Below, in pieces: positions 35,548 through 45,981 of a stretch of DNA of 64,000 bases. The stretch is from NCBI RefSeq assembly GCF_005116715.1, contig NZ_SWCI01000015.1, positions 1-64,000 of the forward strand, written 5' to 3'. Both the position numbers and the translations under genes were made by a program. The stretch comes from Ferrimonas sediminicola (GTDB taxonomy: Bacteria > Pseudomonadota > Gammaproteobacteria > Enterobacterales > Shewanellaceae). The notes below the pieces were generated by a model that was not told where the DNA came from, did not search any database, and worked only from the letters and a program-made list of their open reading frames with translations. How positions within the stretch are numbered: the stretch's first letter is position 1; every line of letters begins with the position of its first letter.

Positions 35548-36720
35548 TTACAGCAGGGACAGGGCTGCGGAGGGCAGCTGGTTGGCCTGGGCCAGCATCG
35601 CGGAGGAGGACTGTGACAGCACCTGCTGCTTGGACAGCTCGGCGGTCTCCTTGGCAAAATCCACGTCCTGGATACGGCTGCGAGAGTCGGTCACGTTGGT
35701 CTGGATGTTGCCCAGGTTGTTGATGGTGTGGCTCAGACGGTTCTGAGTCGCACCCAGGTTGGCACGCTGATCGTCGATCTGGGTGATGGCCTGGTCGATA
35801 ACGCTTACCGCGGCCTGCGCACCACCTGTGGTGGAGATGTCGATCTTGGACATGTCGTAGCTGCCATCGGCACCGACGGTAACCGCGCCAACGGCGTTAG
35901 TCGCATCAGTGGCGGTGAAGGCCAGAGTTGCTGGCGCACCAGCACCGGCGTTGGCCACGGAGCCGGTCAGTTCAACGTCGCCGGCATCGTTCACCTGAGC
36001 CGCGATACCCACATCACCCAGCTGGTCGTTGATGGACTTTGCCAGGCTGCCGGCATCGGTCACGTTGCTCAGATCCATGGTGTAGGTGGTGGCGGTACCG
36101 GCGCCGCCACCGTCGGCGTCATAAGCCAGGGTGAAGGCGGTTACGGTGCCATCGGTGTATTCGGCGATATCAGCAGCGGCAATGGCACCGCCGGACACGG
36201 AGGCGCGCTCGGCCAGGGCATCGGCGGAGATGTCTTCCAGGGTGATGCCGATGGTTTCATTGGCGTTGGCACCAATCTGGAAGGACTGGGTACCGTAGGA
36301 ACCGTCCAGCAGAGACTGACCACCGAATTTGGTGGTTTCGGCGATACGGGTCAGCTCGGACTGAAGCTCGACCACCTCCTTCTGCATGGAGGCACGGTCT
36401 TCGGCGGAGTTGGAGCCGTTGGCGGACTGCAGGGACAGGTCGCGCATACGCTGCAGGATGTTGGTGGACTCCTGCATGGCGCCTTCGGCGGTCTGGGCGA
36501 TGGAGATACCGTCGTTGGCGTTACGCATGGCCACATCCAGGCCGTTGATCTGGCTGGTCATACGGTTGGAGATCTGCAGGCCGGCGGCATCGTCCTTGGC
36601 GGAGTTGATGCGCATGCCGGAAGCCAGACGCTCCATAGAGGTCTGAGTGGCATTGGTTGCCTTGTTCAGGTTGCTCTGAGCCTGCATGGAAGTGACGTTG
36701 GTGTTTACACTTAAGGCCAT
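35548..36720 (-). CDS. fliC: Flagellin (single filament protein)
   Basis: A 390-residue flagellin. Conserved D0/D1 N-terminus ([40 protein letters not shown]) and C-terminus ([40 protein letters not shown]) flank a short variable Gly/Ala/Asp/Thr-rich middle of about 130 residues exposed on the filament. Only one flagellin gene is present, whereas many relatives have two or more in tandem. Transcribed alone between a sigma-28 promoter and a strong terminator. No flagellin glycosylation genes are in the window. Confidence 0.97.
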   Translation of the reverse strand: MALSVNTNVTSMQAQSNLNKATNATQTSMERLASGMRINSAKDDAAGLQISNRMTSQINGLDVAMRNANDGISIAQTAEGAMQESTNILQRMRDLSLQSANGSNSAEDRASMQKEVVELQSELTRIAETTKFGGQSLLDGSYGTQSFQIGANANETIGITLEDISADALAERASVSGGAIAAADIAEYTDGTVTAFTLAYDADGGGAGTATTYTMDLSNVTDAGSLAKSINDQLGDVGIAAQVNDAGDVELTGSVANAGAGAPATLAFTATDATNAVGAVTVGADGSYDMSKIDISTTGGAQAAVSVIDQAITQIDDQRANLGATQNRLSHTINNLGNIQTNVTDSRSRIQDVDFAKETAELSKQQVLSQSSSAMLAQANQLPSAALSLL

Positions 36721-36799
36721 GATGTCTTCCTCAATTAACTCGGGCGTTATTGCCTAGTTGTCGCGCCGAGTCGTGTGGCGCGTCCTGGTTTCAATAAGG

Positions 36800-36826
36800 G
36801 TATCGGCGGGAGATTTCAGTCCTTTA
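36800..36826 (-). promoter_or_regulatory. Sigma-28 promoter of fliC
   Basis: On the minus strand -35 TAAAGGAC, an 11 bp spacer and -10 GCCGATAC, 80 bp upstream of the flagellin ATG. It matches the FliA consensus at nearly all positions. Confidence 0.92.
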
Positions 36827-36904
36827 GCCTTTTTTACCGATTTTTAAAAAAATCCAAAATAAGTAATAAAGCACCACATTTCAACAACTTAACCATGGCG
36901 CAGT

Positions 36905-36968
36905 AAAAAACCACTGCCCCTGGGCAAAATCGCCGATGATTTTGTGATCCAGGTAACAGTGGCTTTTT
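36905..36968 (-). terminator. Terminator of the flgF-flgL operon
   Basis: A long hairpin on the minus strand pairs CCACTG with CAGTGG and CCTGG with CCAGG around an internal loop, then runs into six T. It starts about 10 bp after the flgL stop and separates the hook operon from fliC. Confidence 0.75.
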
Positions 36969-36977
36969 TAGGTAAAA

Positions 36978-38183
36978 TCAGATGAAGTCGAACAACGAGG
37001 TGCTGTTGACGGTACCAAAGGTCTTGGTCAGGGCGTTCATCGCCAGGGTCTGGCGCTCATACTCGGAGATGGCGGCGGCGTAATCGAGATCCTCCAGGTT
37101 GGATTTCACCCCCTCCGACACCAGCTTCATGTCGGAGTGCTGCTTCTCGAAGGTGTCCAGGGCCTTCATGCGGTTGCCCACCTCGGCACGAATCCCAGTG
37201 GCATGGTTGAACACCTCGGTAAGATCCCCCAACAGCTGGGCGTACTCCGCCTGGGCATTGGGCCCCTCCAGCCCCTGCTCCGACTCCAGCATCTCGATGG
37301 CCCGATTGGCAATGCTGAACACGTCCCGGCTTGGTTGCTCACCAATGGCGAGGGAGTCGCCAATCTGGGGCTCGCCGCTAAAGGAGACCTCGATGCCGTC
37401 GAAGGCCAGGGGCTGAGAAGGGTCGAAGGCGGTGGGGCCGGTCACCAGGGTGCCGCCGTTGTCGTACACCTCGTAGGCGACATTACCGGCCCCATCGTCG
37501 ACGAAGTCGAACCGGTAACCCGGCGCCTGAGCCACGGCCGGGTTGACGATCTCGGCACTGTCCATGAAGAACGACCCGCTCATGGTCGCGCCCGCGTAGT
37601 CGGCCTGGTAGTCGCCGGCGGCAATGGGCACGTTGAAGAACACCTCATCCCCGGGGTCGTTGACCGGAAGAGTCACACCGTCACCGACGCTGGCGGTGCG
37701 CTGACCGGAGTTGCCGGCATAGGTGATCACTCCGCCGGCATCGACAAAGGGCTGGGTGTCACTGGCGGTGCCGGCAAACAGGTAGTTACCGGACTCATCC
37801 TGGCTGTTGGCCAGGGAGACCAGGGCATCCAGATTGCTTTTCAGCTCACTGGCGTACACCTTGCGGCTGTCCCAGGAGAGGGAGCCATCGTTGCCCTCCA
37901 GCAACACGTCCTTCATGCTCATCACCATGGTCTCGTAGGAGGCCAGGTAGGGCTCCTCCTGGGACAGGCGGTTGTTTGCCAGGTTGATGTTGGCCTCGTA
38001 CTGGGCCAGCACCGCAGACTGCTGCTTCAGGTTCTCGATGGCGATGTTGGCCACGGGATCGTCGGCGGCGGTGCTGATCTCCTTACCGCTGGAGAGCTTC
38101 TGCAGCGTCTTGTTGGTCTGCGACTGCAGGTTGGTCAGGTTGTTGGTGTTCAGGTTATAAAACTGAAAGGTGGAAACGCGCAT
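36978..38183 (-). CDS. flgL: FlgL, hook-filament junction protein 3
   Basis: A 401-residue protein with a flagellin-like N-terminus (MRVSTFQFYNLNTNNLTNLQ, LQKLSSGKEISTAADDPVAN) and C-terminus (SNLEDLDYAAAISEYERQTL). The middle is larger than the core fold and carries a divergent exposed domain. It joins FlgK to the filament. It follows flgK by 9 bp. Confidence 0.95.
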   Translation of the reverse strand: MRVSTFQFYNLNTNNLTNLQSQTNKTLQKLSSGKEISTAADDPVANIAIENLKQQSAVLAQYEANINLANNRLSQEEPYLASYETMVMSMKDVLLEGNDGSLSWDSRKVYASELKSNLDALVSLANSQDESGNYLFAGTASDTQPFVDAGGVITYAGNSGQRTASVGDGVTLPVNDPGDEVFFNVPIAAGDYQADYAGATMSGSFFMDSAEIVNPAVAQAPGYRFDFVDDGAGNVAYEVYDNGGTLVTGPTAFDPSQPLAFDGIEVSFSGEPQIGDSLAIGEQPSRDVFSIANRAIEMLESEQGLEGPNAQAEYAQLLGDLTEVFNHATGIRAEVGNRMKALDTFEKQHSDMKLVSEGVKSNLEDLDYAAAISEYERQTLAMNALTKTFGTVNSTSLFDFI

Positions 38184-38192
38184 TCCCGCCCC

Positions 38193-40118
38193 CTATCGCA
38201 ATGAACTGAAGAGTGTGTCAAAGGTTTCCTTGGCCACGGTCATGATTCGGGCCGAGGCCTGGTAGGCCTGCTGGAAGCGGATCAGGTTGGCCGCCTCCTC
38301 ATCCAGGTTGACCCCGGACTCCGACTCCACCCGGTTCTGGGCCTGGGCAAACACCGCCTGGGCGGAGGTCATCGCCACCTCCTGAGCGGCCGCCTGGCTG
38401 CCCACCTCGGTGATGATCCCCTGGAAGGTGTCGGCCAGGGTGGACTTGCCCCCGTCCTGCAGCTTCTGGGTGGGGATCTTGCCCATGGCCACCGCATTGC
38501 TGTTGTCCCCCACGGCAAAGTCCAGAGTCAGCTTGAAGCTGCTGGTGGCGGTGGTGTTGTCCTCCACCTTGACCGAAAAGCCCAGGGCACTGATGGTGTC
38601 GCCGGTATAGACGCCGGTGGCCAGCGGATTGCCGTCGGCATCGGTCATGGTGTAGGTGTTCTGGCCCGGGGGCGCGGAGAGCGGGTCATTGGGGGTGATG
38701 GACAGGTTGACCTCGCCGGCGGGCAGCGCCGGGTTGTTCCTGTCTACGGAGGCCAGGGTGGCCTCGCCGTCGCCGGCGGTGGTCTCCTTGGTGTAGCCGG
38801 CCGCCGCCAACGCCCGGGGATCGTCGACGATCAGGTTGAGTCCCTTGGCGGCACTGGCCGTCGGCATGAGCGCCCACTTGTCGCCGGCAACCGGCGCCCC
38901 GCCACTGGTGTCCTGGATGATGCTGAAACCGTCGGCAGAGACAAACCGGTTGGGATCGGCAGGGTCCACCGTCAGGGTGGAGGTGGTGCCATACTCGTCG
39001 GTCAGTTGGTAGTTGGCGCCATCCCACTGCAGGGTATACTTGCCGCCGGTCAATCGGTTGGTGTCGTCGATGTTAACCACCATCTCGGTGCCGCCGGCGT
39101 TGCTGCCGGAGGTGGCGCTGCGGCCGATGGACATCTCCGGGCTGTTGATGTCGGCAAACAGGTTCTGGCCCACCTTGCCGTCCAGATCGAACCCGTTGGC
39201 CTGGGCGGTATTGACGGCATCGGCGATCCCCAGGGCCATCTTACCCAGTTGGCGCTCGGCCGGCAGCAACACGTTATCCCGGTAGTCCATCAGCGCCTGA
39301 AGCTGTCCGCCCACATCGCGGCCATCCAGGGTGATCTTGTTCTGGCCGGTGTCGACGGTGTAGCGCAGCTCATGTCGCACCGGATCCCCGTCGGTGGTGC
39401 CCAGCTCCAGCTGGTTCGGACCGGACACCAGCATGGCGGCGCCGCCCATCATCACGCTCTTGACCCCGTAGTCCTGCTCGATGACGTTCACCTGGACATA
39501 GTCGCTCAGTTCGGTAATCAGGCTGTTCTGATAGTCCAGCAGCTGCAGGTCCTGCCCCCCCACCTTCATCAGCTGGCCGTTGATGTCCGCCAGCTCGGCG
39601 GTGATGGCGTTGACCCGGTCCACGGTCACCTGAACCTGCTCATTGGTCTGACGCAACTGGGAGGTGAGTCCTTCAGACACGGTGTCGAAGGATCCGGCCA
39701 GCTGCCCCAGGGCCACCAGCACGTTGTCCCGGGCACTGAGATCATTAGGGATGTCGGCCATGTTGTTGATCGCCTTGAAGGCGTTGTTCATGGACTCGGG
39801 GATGGCATCGCCGGAGACGGAGAACACCTGGTTGAGCTCGTCCGCCTTTCGCCAGGACATGTTGGCGTAGGAGACCTGGCTGGTCGCCAGGTGCAGTTCG
39901 CGCATGGCGTAGCTGTTGTAGATCCGCTTAACGTCGGCCACATAGGAGCCGGTGCCGACGAAACTGCCGGCAATAAACAGCGACTCGGAGGTGCGCTGCT
40001 CAACCACCTGGCGGGAGTAGCCCGGGGTACCGACGTTGGCGATGTTGTTCGAGGTCACCTGCAGCTGCTTCTGGGCGCTCATCACACCGGAGCGGCCAAT
40101 GTTCATCAAGTCTGCCAT
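38193..40118 (-). CDS. flgK: FlgK, hook-filament junction protein 1
   Basis: A 641-residue protein. The N-terminus (MNIGRSGVMSAQKQLQVTSN, NIANVGTPGYSRQVVEQRTS) and C-terminus (NLDEEAANLIRFQQAYQASA, RIMTVAKETFDTLFSSLR) are the axial-protein domains; the middle is variable. It starts at the last base of the flgJ stop. Confidence 0.97.
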   Translation of the reverse strand: MADLMNIGRSGVMSAQKQLQVTSNNIANVGTPGYSRQVVEQRTSESLFIAGSFVGTGSYVADVKRIYNSYAMRELHLATSQVSYANMSWRKADELNQVFSVSGDAIPESMNNAFKAINNMADIPNDLSARDNVLVALGQLAGSFDTVSEGLTSQLRQTNEQVQVTVDRVNAITAELADINGQLMKVGGQDLQLLDYQNSLITELSDYVQVNVIEQDYGVKSVMMGGAAMLVSGPNQLELGTTDGDPVRHELRYTVDTGQNKITLDGRDVGGQLQALMDYRDNVLLPAERQLGKMALGIADAVNTAQANGFDLDGKVGQNLFADINSPEMSIGRSATSGSNAGGTEMVVNIDDTNRLTGGKYTLQWDGANYQLTDEYGTTSTLTVDPADPNRFVSADGFSIIQDTSGGAPVAGDKWALMPTASAAKGLNLIVDDPRALAAAGYTKETTAGDGEATLASVDRNNPALPAGEVNLSITPNDPLSAPPGQNTYTMTDADGNPLATGVYTGDTISALGFSVKVEDNTTATSSFKLTLDFAVGDNSNAVAMGKIPTQKLQDGGKSTLADTFQGIITEVGSQAAAQEVAMTSAQAVFAQAQNRVESESGVNLDEEAANLIRFQQAYQASARIMTVAKETFDTLFSSLR

Positions 40119-41074
40119 TATTTACTCCCCTGGGAAGAGGTGATCGCCTCCCCCATCAACCGCTTCATCACCTGCAGCACCTTGTCGGCATAGTGAGGGT
40201 CGGTGGCATAACCGGCCTGCTGCAATCCGCGGATAAACCCTTCGTCATTCCCCGCATCCAGCGCGTCCTGGTAACGCGGCCGGCGAACGAACTCGACGAA
40301 ATCCTGAAAACTCTGTTCGATGCTGTCATACACCCGGAACTCGGAGCGGCGCCGCACCGGCACCCCCTGCTCCACCTCGAGGGCATTGACCCGGACTCTG
40401 TCGCCCTGCCAGTTGCTGCCACTCTTGATGTTGAACAGGTTGTGGCTGCTGCCCCCCTGGGAGGGCAACACCTTGCGTCCCCAGCCTGTCTCCAGGGCCG
40501 ACTGGGCCACCAGCAGTTCCGGGCTCACCCCCAGTTGCCGGGCCGCCTTGCGGGCTTCGGGCATCAGACTGTTGACGAAGCTCTGCGGGCTGGAGAAGTC
40601 CACCGGGTTGGCTGCGGCCGCCAATGGCGGCCTGGGGGGAGCCACCGGCTCGACGCCCTCGCTGGCCGCCTCCGGCGCCGGCGAATTGATCGCCGAGGCC
40701 AGGGGGACATGGGGGGCGATGGCGCTGGCCGCGCCCCGCAGCACCGAGGCGGGAGTCAGGTGTTGATCCCCGCCGAGCTGGGCCACCATCAGCTCCGCCA
40801 GTCCCAGGGTCCCCTTGCCCGCCAGTTCGCTCACCAGTTGCTGGTCCTGCATCTCCCGGTAGAACTTGGTGGTCTGGCTATTGAAGGGGGAGTCGCTCTC
40901 GAACGCCGCATTGGCGCTGCGCATCTCCTTGAGCATCATCCCCAGGAAGATCCCTTCGAACTGCAGGGCCACCTCCTCCAGGGAGGCATCGGGATCGGCC
41001 TGGGCTTTCTGCCTCAGGTCGTCCATGGCCGCCAGGTCCAGGTAGTGCTGATTGTGCTGCTTCAGAGGATCCAT
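40118..41074 (-). CDS. flgJ: FlgJ, rod cap with peptidoglycan hydrolase domain
   Basis: A 318-residue two-domain protein. The N-terminal rod-binding domain (QFEGIFLGMMLKEMRSANAA) is joined by a Pro/Ala linker to a glucosaminidase domain (SPELLVAQSALETGWGRKVL, with the catalytic Glu; YATDPHYADKVLQVM). It opens the wall for rod growth. It begins 9 bp after the flgI stop. Confidence 0.96.
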   Translation of the reverse strand: MDPLKQHNQHYLDLAAMDDLRQKAQADPDASLEEVALQFEGIFLGMMLKEMRSANAAFESDSPFNSQTTKFYREMQDQQLVSELAGKGTLGLAELMVAQLGGDQHLTPASVLRGAASAIAPHVPLASAINSPAPEAASEGVEPVAPPRPPLAAAANPVDFSSPQSFVNSLMPEARKAARQLGVSPELLVAQSALETGWGRKVLPSQGGSSHNLFNIKSGSNWQGDRVRVNALEVEQGVPVRRRSEFRVYDSIEQSFQDFVEFVRRPRYQDALDAGNDEGFIRGLQQAGYATDPHYADKVLQVMKRLMGEAITSSQGSK

Positions 41075-41082
41075 GTTGCCGC

Positions 41083-42168
41083 CTAGATGATGATCAACTC
41101 GCCGCGCAGGGCGCCGGCCTGGGACAGGGCCTCGAGGATGGCCATCAGATCCGAGGGGGCCGCCCCCACCTGGTTCACCGCCCGCACCAGCTCATCCAGG
41201 GTGACGCCGGGATCGAACTTGAACATGCGCCGGGCCGACTCGTTGACACCGATGCTGCTCACCGGGTTGTTCACCGTGTTGCCGCCGGCAAAGGCCCCCG
41301 GCTGGGAGGTGGAGAAGGACTCGCTGATGGTCACCGTCAGGCCACCGTGGGTGATGGCCGCCGGCAACAGGCGCACTTCGCTGCCGACCACTATGGTGCC
41401 GGTGCGGCTGTTGACGATCACTTTGGCGGACTCCTGGGCCGGGTCCACGTTCAGGTTCTCCAGGGTCGCCAGGTAGGCCACCCGCTGGGAGCGATCCCGG
41501 GGCGCAGACACCTGGATGGAGGTGGCGTCCTGGGCGCGGGCCACGCCGGGGCCCAGCAGGCCGTTGATGGTGTCCGCCACCCGCTTGGCGGTGGAGAAAT
41601 CGGGCCGGTGCAGGTTGAAGGTCAGGAAGTCGCCGTTGGCGAAGGGGCTGGGCACGCTGCGCTCGACGATGGCCCCGTTGGGGATGCGGCCGACGGTGGG
41701 GGTGTTCTGAATCACCTTGGAGCCATCGGCCCCCTCGGCGGAGAAGCCGGAGACCACCAGGCTGCCCTGGGCCAGGGCATAGACCTTGCCATCGGCCCCC
41801 TTGAGGAAGGTCTGAATCAGGGTGCCACCACGCAGGCTCTTGGCGCTGCCGACCGAGGAGACGGTGACGTCGATCTGCTGACCCGGCTTGATGAAGGGTG
41901 GCAGGGTGGCATGCACCGCCACCGCCGCCACGTTTTTCATCTTGGGGCGGGTGCCCGGCGGCAGGGTGATGCCGAAGTTGGAGAGCATGGTGGCAAAACT
42001 CTGCTCGGTAAACTGGCCCTTTTCACCGGTGCCGGGCAGACCCACCACCAGGCCATAGCCGACCAGTTGGTTGTCGCGGACACCCTGGACATCGGTGATA
42101 TCCTTGAGGCGCATCGCCTGAACCGGCAGCGCCAGGACCAGGGTCATCAGGGCGGCAAAGAGTCTCAT
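41083..42168 (-). CDS. flgI: FlgI, P-ring protein
   Basis: A 361-residue protein with a signal peptide ([19 protein letters not shown]) and the conserved [20 protein letters not shown] start of the mature protein; further family blocks are [16 protein letters not shown] and [20 protein letters not shown]. It builds the P ring in the peptidoglycan layer. Confidence 0.97.
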   Translation of the reverse strand: MRLFAALMTLVLALPVQAMRLKDITDVQGVRDNQLVGYGLVVGLPGTGEKGQFTEQSFATMLSNFGITLPPGTRPKMKNVAAVAVHATLPPFIKPGQQIDVTVSSVGSAKSLRGGTLIQTFLKGADGKVYALAQGSLVVSGFSAEGADGSKVIQNTPTVGRIPNGAIVERSVPSPFANGDFLTFNLHRPDFSTAKRVADTINGLLGPGVARAQDATSIQVSAPRDRSQRVAYLATLENLNVDPAQESAKVIVNSRTGTIVVGSEVRLLPAAITHGGLTVTISESFSTSQPGAFAGGNTVNNPVSSIGVNESARRMFKFDPGVTLDELVRAVNQVGAAPSDLMAILEALSQAGALRGELIII

Positions 42169-42177
42169 CCTAACCTC

Positions 42178-42849
42178 CTAGAAGGGCCACAGGGGGCCGT
42201 TGAAGAAGGCGGCCAGCCAGCCGGTCTTCTGGGATTCGGCGAAGGTGCCGGTGCCGCTGTACTGAATGCGGGCATTGGCCACCCGGGTGGACTCCACGGT
42301 GTTGTCCGGCTTGATGTCACGGGGACGGATCAGTCCGGTCAGGCGGATGTACTCTTCACCGTCGTTGATGGTGATCCACTTCTCGCCCCGAATCACCAGG
42401 TTGCCATTGGCCAGCACCTGCAGCACGTTGACCGAGATGGAGCCGTTGAGGCTGTTGCTCTGGTCCGCGTCCGCCTCCTTGGAGAGATCCAGCTTCTCCT
42501 TGTAGTTGAGATCCAGGGTCTTGCCGTTGATGGTGACCGGACTGCCGGCGGCGGAGATGGGGTCCAGCGACATGGCGTTGTCCTTCTTCATCTCGTTGGT
42601 GGCACTCTTCTTGGCCTTGGTCGCCTCCACCAGCTCGACGGTGATCACGTCCCCAACCCGGTGCGCCTTGATGTCCGAGTAGAGCTCGTTGGCGTAGGCA
42701 TCCTGGAAGATGGATCCGGTGTTGACCACCTGGGTCGGCGGCAGCTCGGGGTAGACCGGCGCGTAGTAGGGATCATCCGGGATGGGGGAACCGGGGGTGG
42801 TGCACCCCACCAGGGTGGCCAGGCTCAGGACGGCAATCCAGTGTCTCAT
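42178..42849 (-). CDS. flgH: FlgH, L-ring lipoprotein
   Basis: A 223-residue lipoprotein with the lipobox LVGCTT near residue 15. Conserved segments include [35 protein letters not shown] and [20 protein letters not shown]. It forms the L ring in the outer membrane. Confidence 0.97.
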   Translation of the reverse strand: MRHWIAVLSLATLVGCTTPGSPIPDDPYYAPVYPELPPTQVVNTGSIFQDAYANELYSDIKAHRVGDVITVELVEATKAKKSATNEMKKDNAMSLDPISAAGSPVTINGKTLDLNYKEKLDLSKEADADQSNSLNGSISVNVLQVLANGNLVIRGEKWITINDGEEYIRLTGLIRPRDIKPDNTVESTRVANARIQYSGTGTFAESQKTGWLAAFFNGPLWPF

Positions 42850-42859
42850 CTCGATCTCC

Positions 42860-43648
42860 TTAGAGCTGCTGGTTCAGGTTGGCCAGCATCTGGTCGACGG
42901 TGGAGATCACCTTGGAGTTCATCTCGTACACCCGCTGCGCTTCGATCATGTTCACCAGCTCTTCGGTCACGTTGACGTTGGAGGTCTCCAGGGCGCCCTG
43001 GCGGATGGCGCCCAGGCCGTCCAGGCTGGGGACGCCGGCAATGGGCGCACCACTGGCACCGGTCTCCAGGAACAGGTTCTGGCCGATGGGTTCCAGGCCG
43101 CTGGCGTTGACGAAGTTGGAGATCTCAATCTGGCCGACCACCACGTTGGCCGCCTGACCTGGCACCCGCACCGACACCTCCCCCTCGGAGGAGACGGTGA
43201 TCGACTGGGCGTCCTCGGGGATGGTGATGCCCGGATCCAGCACATAGCCGGAGCCTGGGGTCACCAGCTGCCCCTCCTCGTCCAGGGTAAACTGGCCATT
43301 GCGGGAGTAGGCCTGGGTACCGTCGGGCATCTGAATCTGGAAAAATCCGGGACCGTCGATCATCAGGTCCAGGCTGTTGTTGGTGGTTTCCATGTTGCCC
43401 TGGGAGAAGATGCGCTGGGTGGCGGCCACCTTGGTGCCGGCCCCCAGGGTCAGGCCGTTGGGCAGCTCGGTGTTCTGGGCGCTGATCCCCCCCGCCTGGT
43501 TGATGGTCTGGTAGAGCAGGTCCTCGAACACGGCGCGGCTCTTCTTGAAGCCGACGGTGCTGGCGTTGGCCAGGTTGTTGGAGATGTTCGCAATCTCAGT
43601 CTGCTGGGCGTCCAGGCCTGTTTTACTGATCCAAAGTGCCGGTTGCAT
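42860..43648 (-). CDS. flgG: FlgG, distal rod protein
   Basis: A 262-residue axial protein: N-terminus [20 protein letters not shown], core [21 protein letters not shown]-terminus [20 protein letters not shown]. It builds the distal rod inside the P and L rings. Confidence 0.97.
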   Translation of the reverse strand: MQPALWISKTGLDAQQTEIANISNNLANASTVGFKKSRAVFEDLLYQTINQAGGISAQNTELPNGLTLGAGTKVAATQRIFSQGNMETTNNSLDLMIDGPGFFQIQMPDGTQAYSRNGQFTLDEEGQLVTPGSGYVLDPGITIPEDAQSITVSSEGEVSVRVPGQAANVVVGQIEISNFVNASGLEPIGQNLFLETGASGAPIAGVPSLDGLGAIRQGALETSNVNVTEELVNMIEAQRVYEMNSKVISTVDQMLANLNQQL

Positions 43649-43671
43649 ACGCTTTTACCCTTTCGTTTCGG

Positions 43672-44412
43672 TTACACCCGCAACAGTTTTGCGGCTGACC
43701 TGTCATTCTCTTCGGCGGATTTCATCATCTTCAGCTGCATGTCGAACTGACGCTGCATCTCGATCATTCCCACCAGTTCATTGACCGGACTGACGTTGCT
43801 GCCCTCGACGGCCCCTGCCACCAGCTCCACCTCGACATCGGCCAGGTAGGCCTCACCACCGAAGGCGCGGAACAGGCCGTCCTCCCCCTTGGTCAGGGAC
43901 TCGATGGGCGGGTTGACCAGTTGCAGCTGATCCACCTCCTCCATGGCGTTGGCCGGCGCCCCCTGGGGACGAACGCTGATGATGCCGTTGGCGGCGATCT
44001 CCACCTTTTCGATGGGCAGAGGCAGGAAGATGGGGCCAGACTCGCCCATGATGGGGCGGCCCTGGGCGTTGGTCAGCATGCCGCCCTCGTCGATGGTCAG
44101 GGAGCCGGCCCGGGTCAGAGCCTCATTGCCCTGGGCATCTTCGACCACAAACCACCCTTCCCCCTTGATGGCCACATCCAGGCTTCGGCCGGTGGTTTTC
44201 AGAGAGCCGGCGTCGAAGTTGCTGGCGGGTCGCTCGGTCATGGCGAACACCCGGGAGGGCAGGCCTTCACCGAACGCCTGCATGCTGCGCGCCTGGTGCA
44301 GATCCGCCTTGAAACCGTCGGTGCGGGCATTGGCCAGGTTGTTGGCATGGACGCCGAGGGCGGACATATTCTGGCTGGCGCCGGACGCGGCGATATAAAG
44401 CATCTTGTCCAA
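43672..44412 (-). CDS. flgF: FlgF, proximal rod protein
   Basis: A 246-residue axial protein: MDKMLYIAASGASQNMSALG at the start, SLDVAIKGEGWFVVEDAQGN in the core and the C-terminal NVSPVNELVGMIEMQRQFDM. First gene of the flgFGHIJKL operon with its own sigma-54 promoter. Confidence 0.97.
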   Translation of the reverse strand: MDKMLYIAASGASQNMSALGVHANNLANARTDGFKADLHQARSMQAFGEGLPSRVFAMTERPASNFDAGSLKTTGRSLDVAIKGEGWFVVEDAQGNEALTRAGSLTIDEGGMLTNAQGRPIMGESGPIFLPLPIEKVEIAANGIISVRPQGAPANAMEEVDQLQLVNPPIESLTKGEDGLFRAFGGEAYLADVEVELVAGAVEGSNVSPVNELVGMIEMQRQFDMQLKMMKSAEENDRSAAKLLRV

Positions 44413-44459
44413 AGGTGACTCCCAACAGTCGGCAATGACGTTCTCTTGACCAATGAAAA

Positions 44460-44475
44460 TGCAATAGCCGTGCCA
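44460..44475 (-). promoter_or_regulatory. Sigma-54 promoter of flgFGHIJKL
   Basis: The minus strand reads TGGCACGGCTATTGCA, a perfect -24/-12 element, 48 bp upstream of the flgF ATG. Confidence 0.93.
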
Positions 44476-44548
44476 ACAAATTAGAGGGCTGGACGCCGCG
44501 GTTCAGCGAGGATTCAGCCAGTGAGGGAGGAGCCGGAGGGGAAAGGGG

Positions 44549-44572
44549 TTGCCGCCCCCGGCAGGGGCGGCA
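44549..44572 (-). terminator. Hairpin after flgE
   Basis: A stem TTGCCGCCCC / GGGGCGGCAA lies 9 bp past the flgE stop. It is GC-rich but lacks a clear T-run (it continues CCCCTTTCCCC), so it may only stabilise the flgBCDE transcript or terminate weakly. Confidence 0.55.
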
Positions 44573-44580
44573 ATCCAGAC

Positions 44581-45969
44581 TTAGCGGATCTGCAGGATGT
44601 TCTGCTGCAGCTGGTTGGCGATGTCCAGGGCCCGGGAGTTGGCCTGGAAGTTGCGCTGGGCGCTGATGAGATCCACCAGCTCGGTGGTCAGGTCGGTGTT
44701 GGACTGCTCCAGCGCCGCAGAGTTGATGGTGCCGAAGGTGCCGGTGTTGGGCTCGCCCAGCAGCGCCTCACCGGAGGATTGACTCTGTTTCCAAGAGGTA
44801 TTGCCCTGCTGGGTCAGTCCCTGTTCGTTGGCAAAGCGGGCCAGGGCCACCTTGCCCAGGGGTACCTCTGTGCCGTTGGAGTAGGTGGCACTGATCAGGC
44901 CATCGGCGGCCACCTCCACGTTGGTCAGCCGGCCGACGGTGGAGCCGTCCTGCTGCAGCTTGGTCACCTCAAACTTGGAGGCGTACTGGGTAGGGTTGTC
45001 CAGGCGGAACTCCACTCGCTGAGTGCCGTCGGCGCCGGGGCCAATCACACCCGCGCCACCGGCCACGGTCCCCAGAGCCACCGTCTGGATCATGGTGGGG
45101 TTGGAACCGATGAAGTTACCGGTGTCATCAAAGGTCATCACCGCCGCGGTATGGCCAGCGGCATTCTGGGCGGCCACCCCAGGGTTGTCGGCGGTACCAT
45201 CACCATTGGTATCCTGATCCCAGGTACCAGAGATCGCGCCACCGGCGGCATCGCCGATGTTCACCGGCTTGTCGTCCATGGTGAAGAAGGTCAGCCACTG
45301 GTTGTTGCCGGTCACGGCGCCACCCGGGGGCTTGACGAAGTACTGGGTCATGATGTGCGGCTCACCCAGGGAGTCGTACACGGTCACCGAGGTGGCATTG
45401 TTGTAGGTGGTGGGATCGGTGGGATCGAAAGTGGCCGGGTCGTGAGTCACATCGCCGGCGTTGACGTTCACCGACACCTCGACCAGGGAGGTCTTCTGAG
45501 GCTGGCCGGCGGTCTGGGGGATCTGCACCGGCTCGGTGGTGGACAGGCTGACGGACTTGACCGAGCCGTCGTTCTTGTTCACCGGCAGGGCCATCAGGTA
45601 GTTGCCCTGGGAGTCCACCATGAAGTTGTCGTCGTTCAGCTTGAAGGCGCCGGCGCGGGTGTAGTTGTAGTCCTGGGAACCGAACTCGGAGATGGTCACG
45701 AACATGCCGTTGCCATTGATGGCCAGATCCAGGGCGTTGTTGGTGAACTGCAGGGAGCCCTGATGGAACTGCTGGGCCACCTGGGAGGTCGCCACACCGC
45801 TGCCCACGTTGGTCTTGCTGTTGGTAAACAGGGAGTTGGAGTAGACGTCGGCAAATTCGGCACGAGACTCTTTAAAGCCAATGGTGTTGACGTTGGCGAT
45901 GTTGTTCGACGTGGTATCCAGGTCCTTCTGCGCGGCATTCAGGCCGCTGAGTGAGATATTAAATGACAT
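44581..45969 (-). CDS. flgE: FlgE, hook protein
   Basis: A 462-residue axial protein with the start SFNISLSGLNAAQKDLDTTS, the block NNALDLAINGNGMFVTISEF and the C-terminus ELVDLISAQRNFQANSRALD. The middle is variable and Asp/Gly/Thr-rich. It polymerises into the hook. It follows flgD by 12 bp. Confidence 0.97.
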   Translation of the reverse strand: MSFNISLSGLNAAQKDLDTTSNNIANVNTIGFKESRAEFADVYSNSLFTNSKTNVGSGVATSQVAQQFHQGSLQFTNNALDLAINGNGMFVTISEFGSQDYNYTRAGAFKLNDDNFMVDSQGNYLMALPVNKNDGSVKSVSLSTTEPVQIPQTAGQPQKTSLVEVSVNVNAGDVTHDPATFDPTDPTTYNNATSVTVYDSLGEPHIMTQYFVKPPGGAVTGNNQWLTFFTMDDKPVNIGDAAGGAISGTWDQDTNGDGTADNPGVAAQNAAGHTAAVMTFDDTGNFIGSNPTMIQTVALGTVAGGAGVIGPGADGTQRVEFRLDNPTQYASKFEVTKLQQDGSTVGRLTNVEVAADGLISATYSNGTEVPLGKVALARFANEQGLTQQGNTSWKQSQSSGEALLGEPNTGTFGTINSAALEQSNTDLTTELVDLISAQRNFQANSRALDIANQLQQNILQIR

Positions 45970-45981
45970 ACTCGTTCCTCG

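Noticed and set aside
35548-36720. Second flagellin gene or phase-variable flagellin locus
   Set aside because: Only one flagellin ORF is present, and no inverted repeats or invertase gene flank it.
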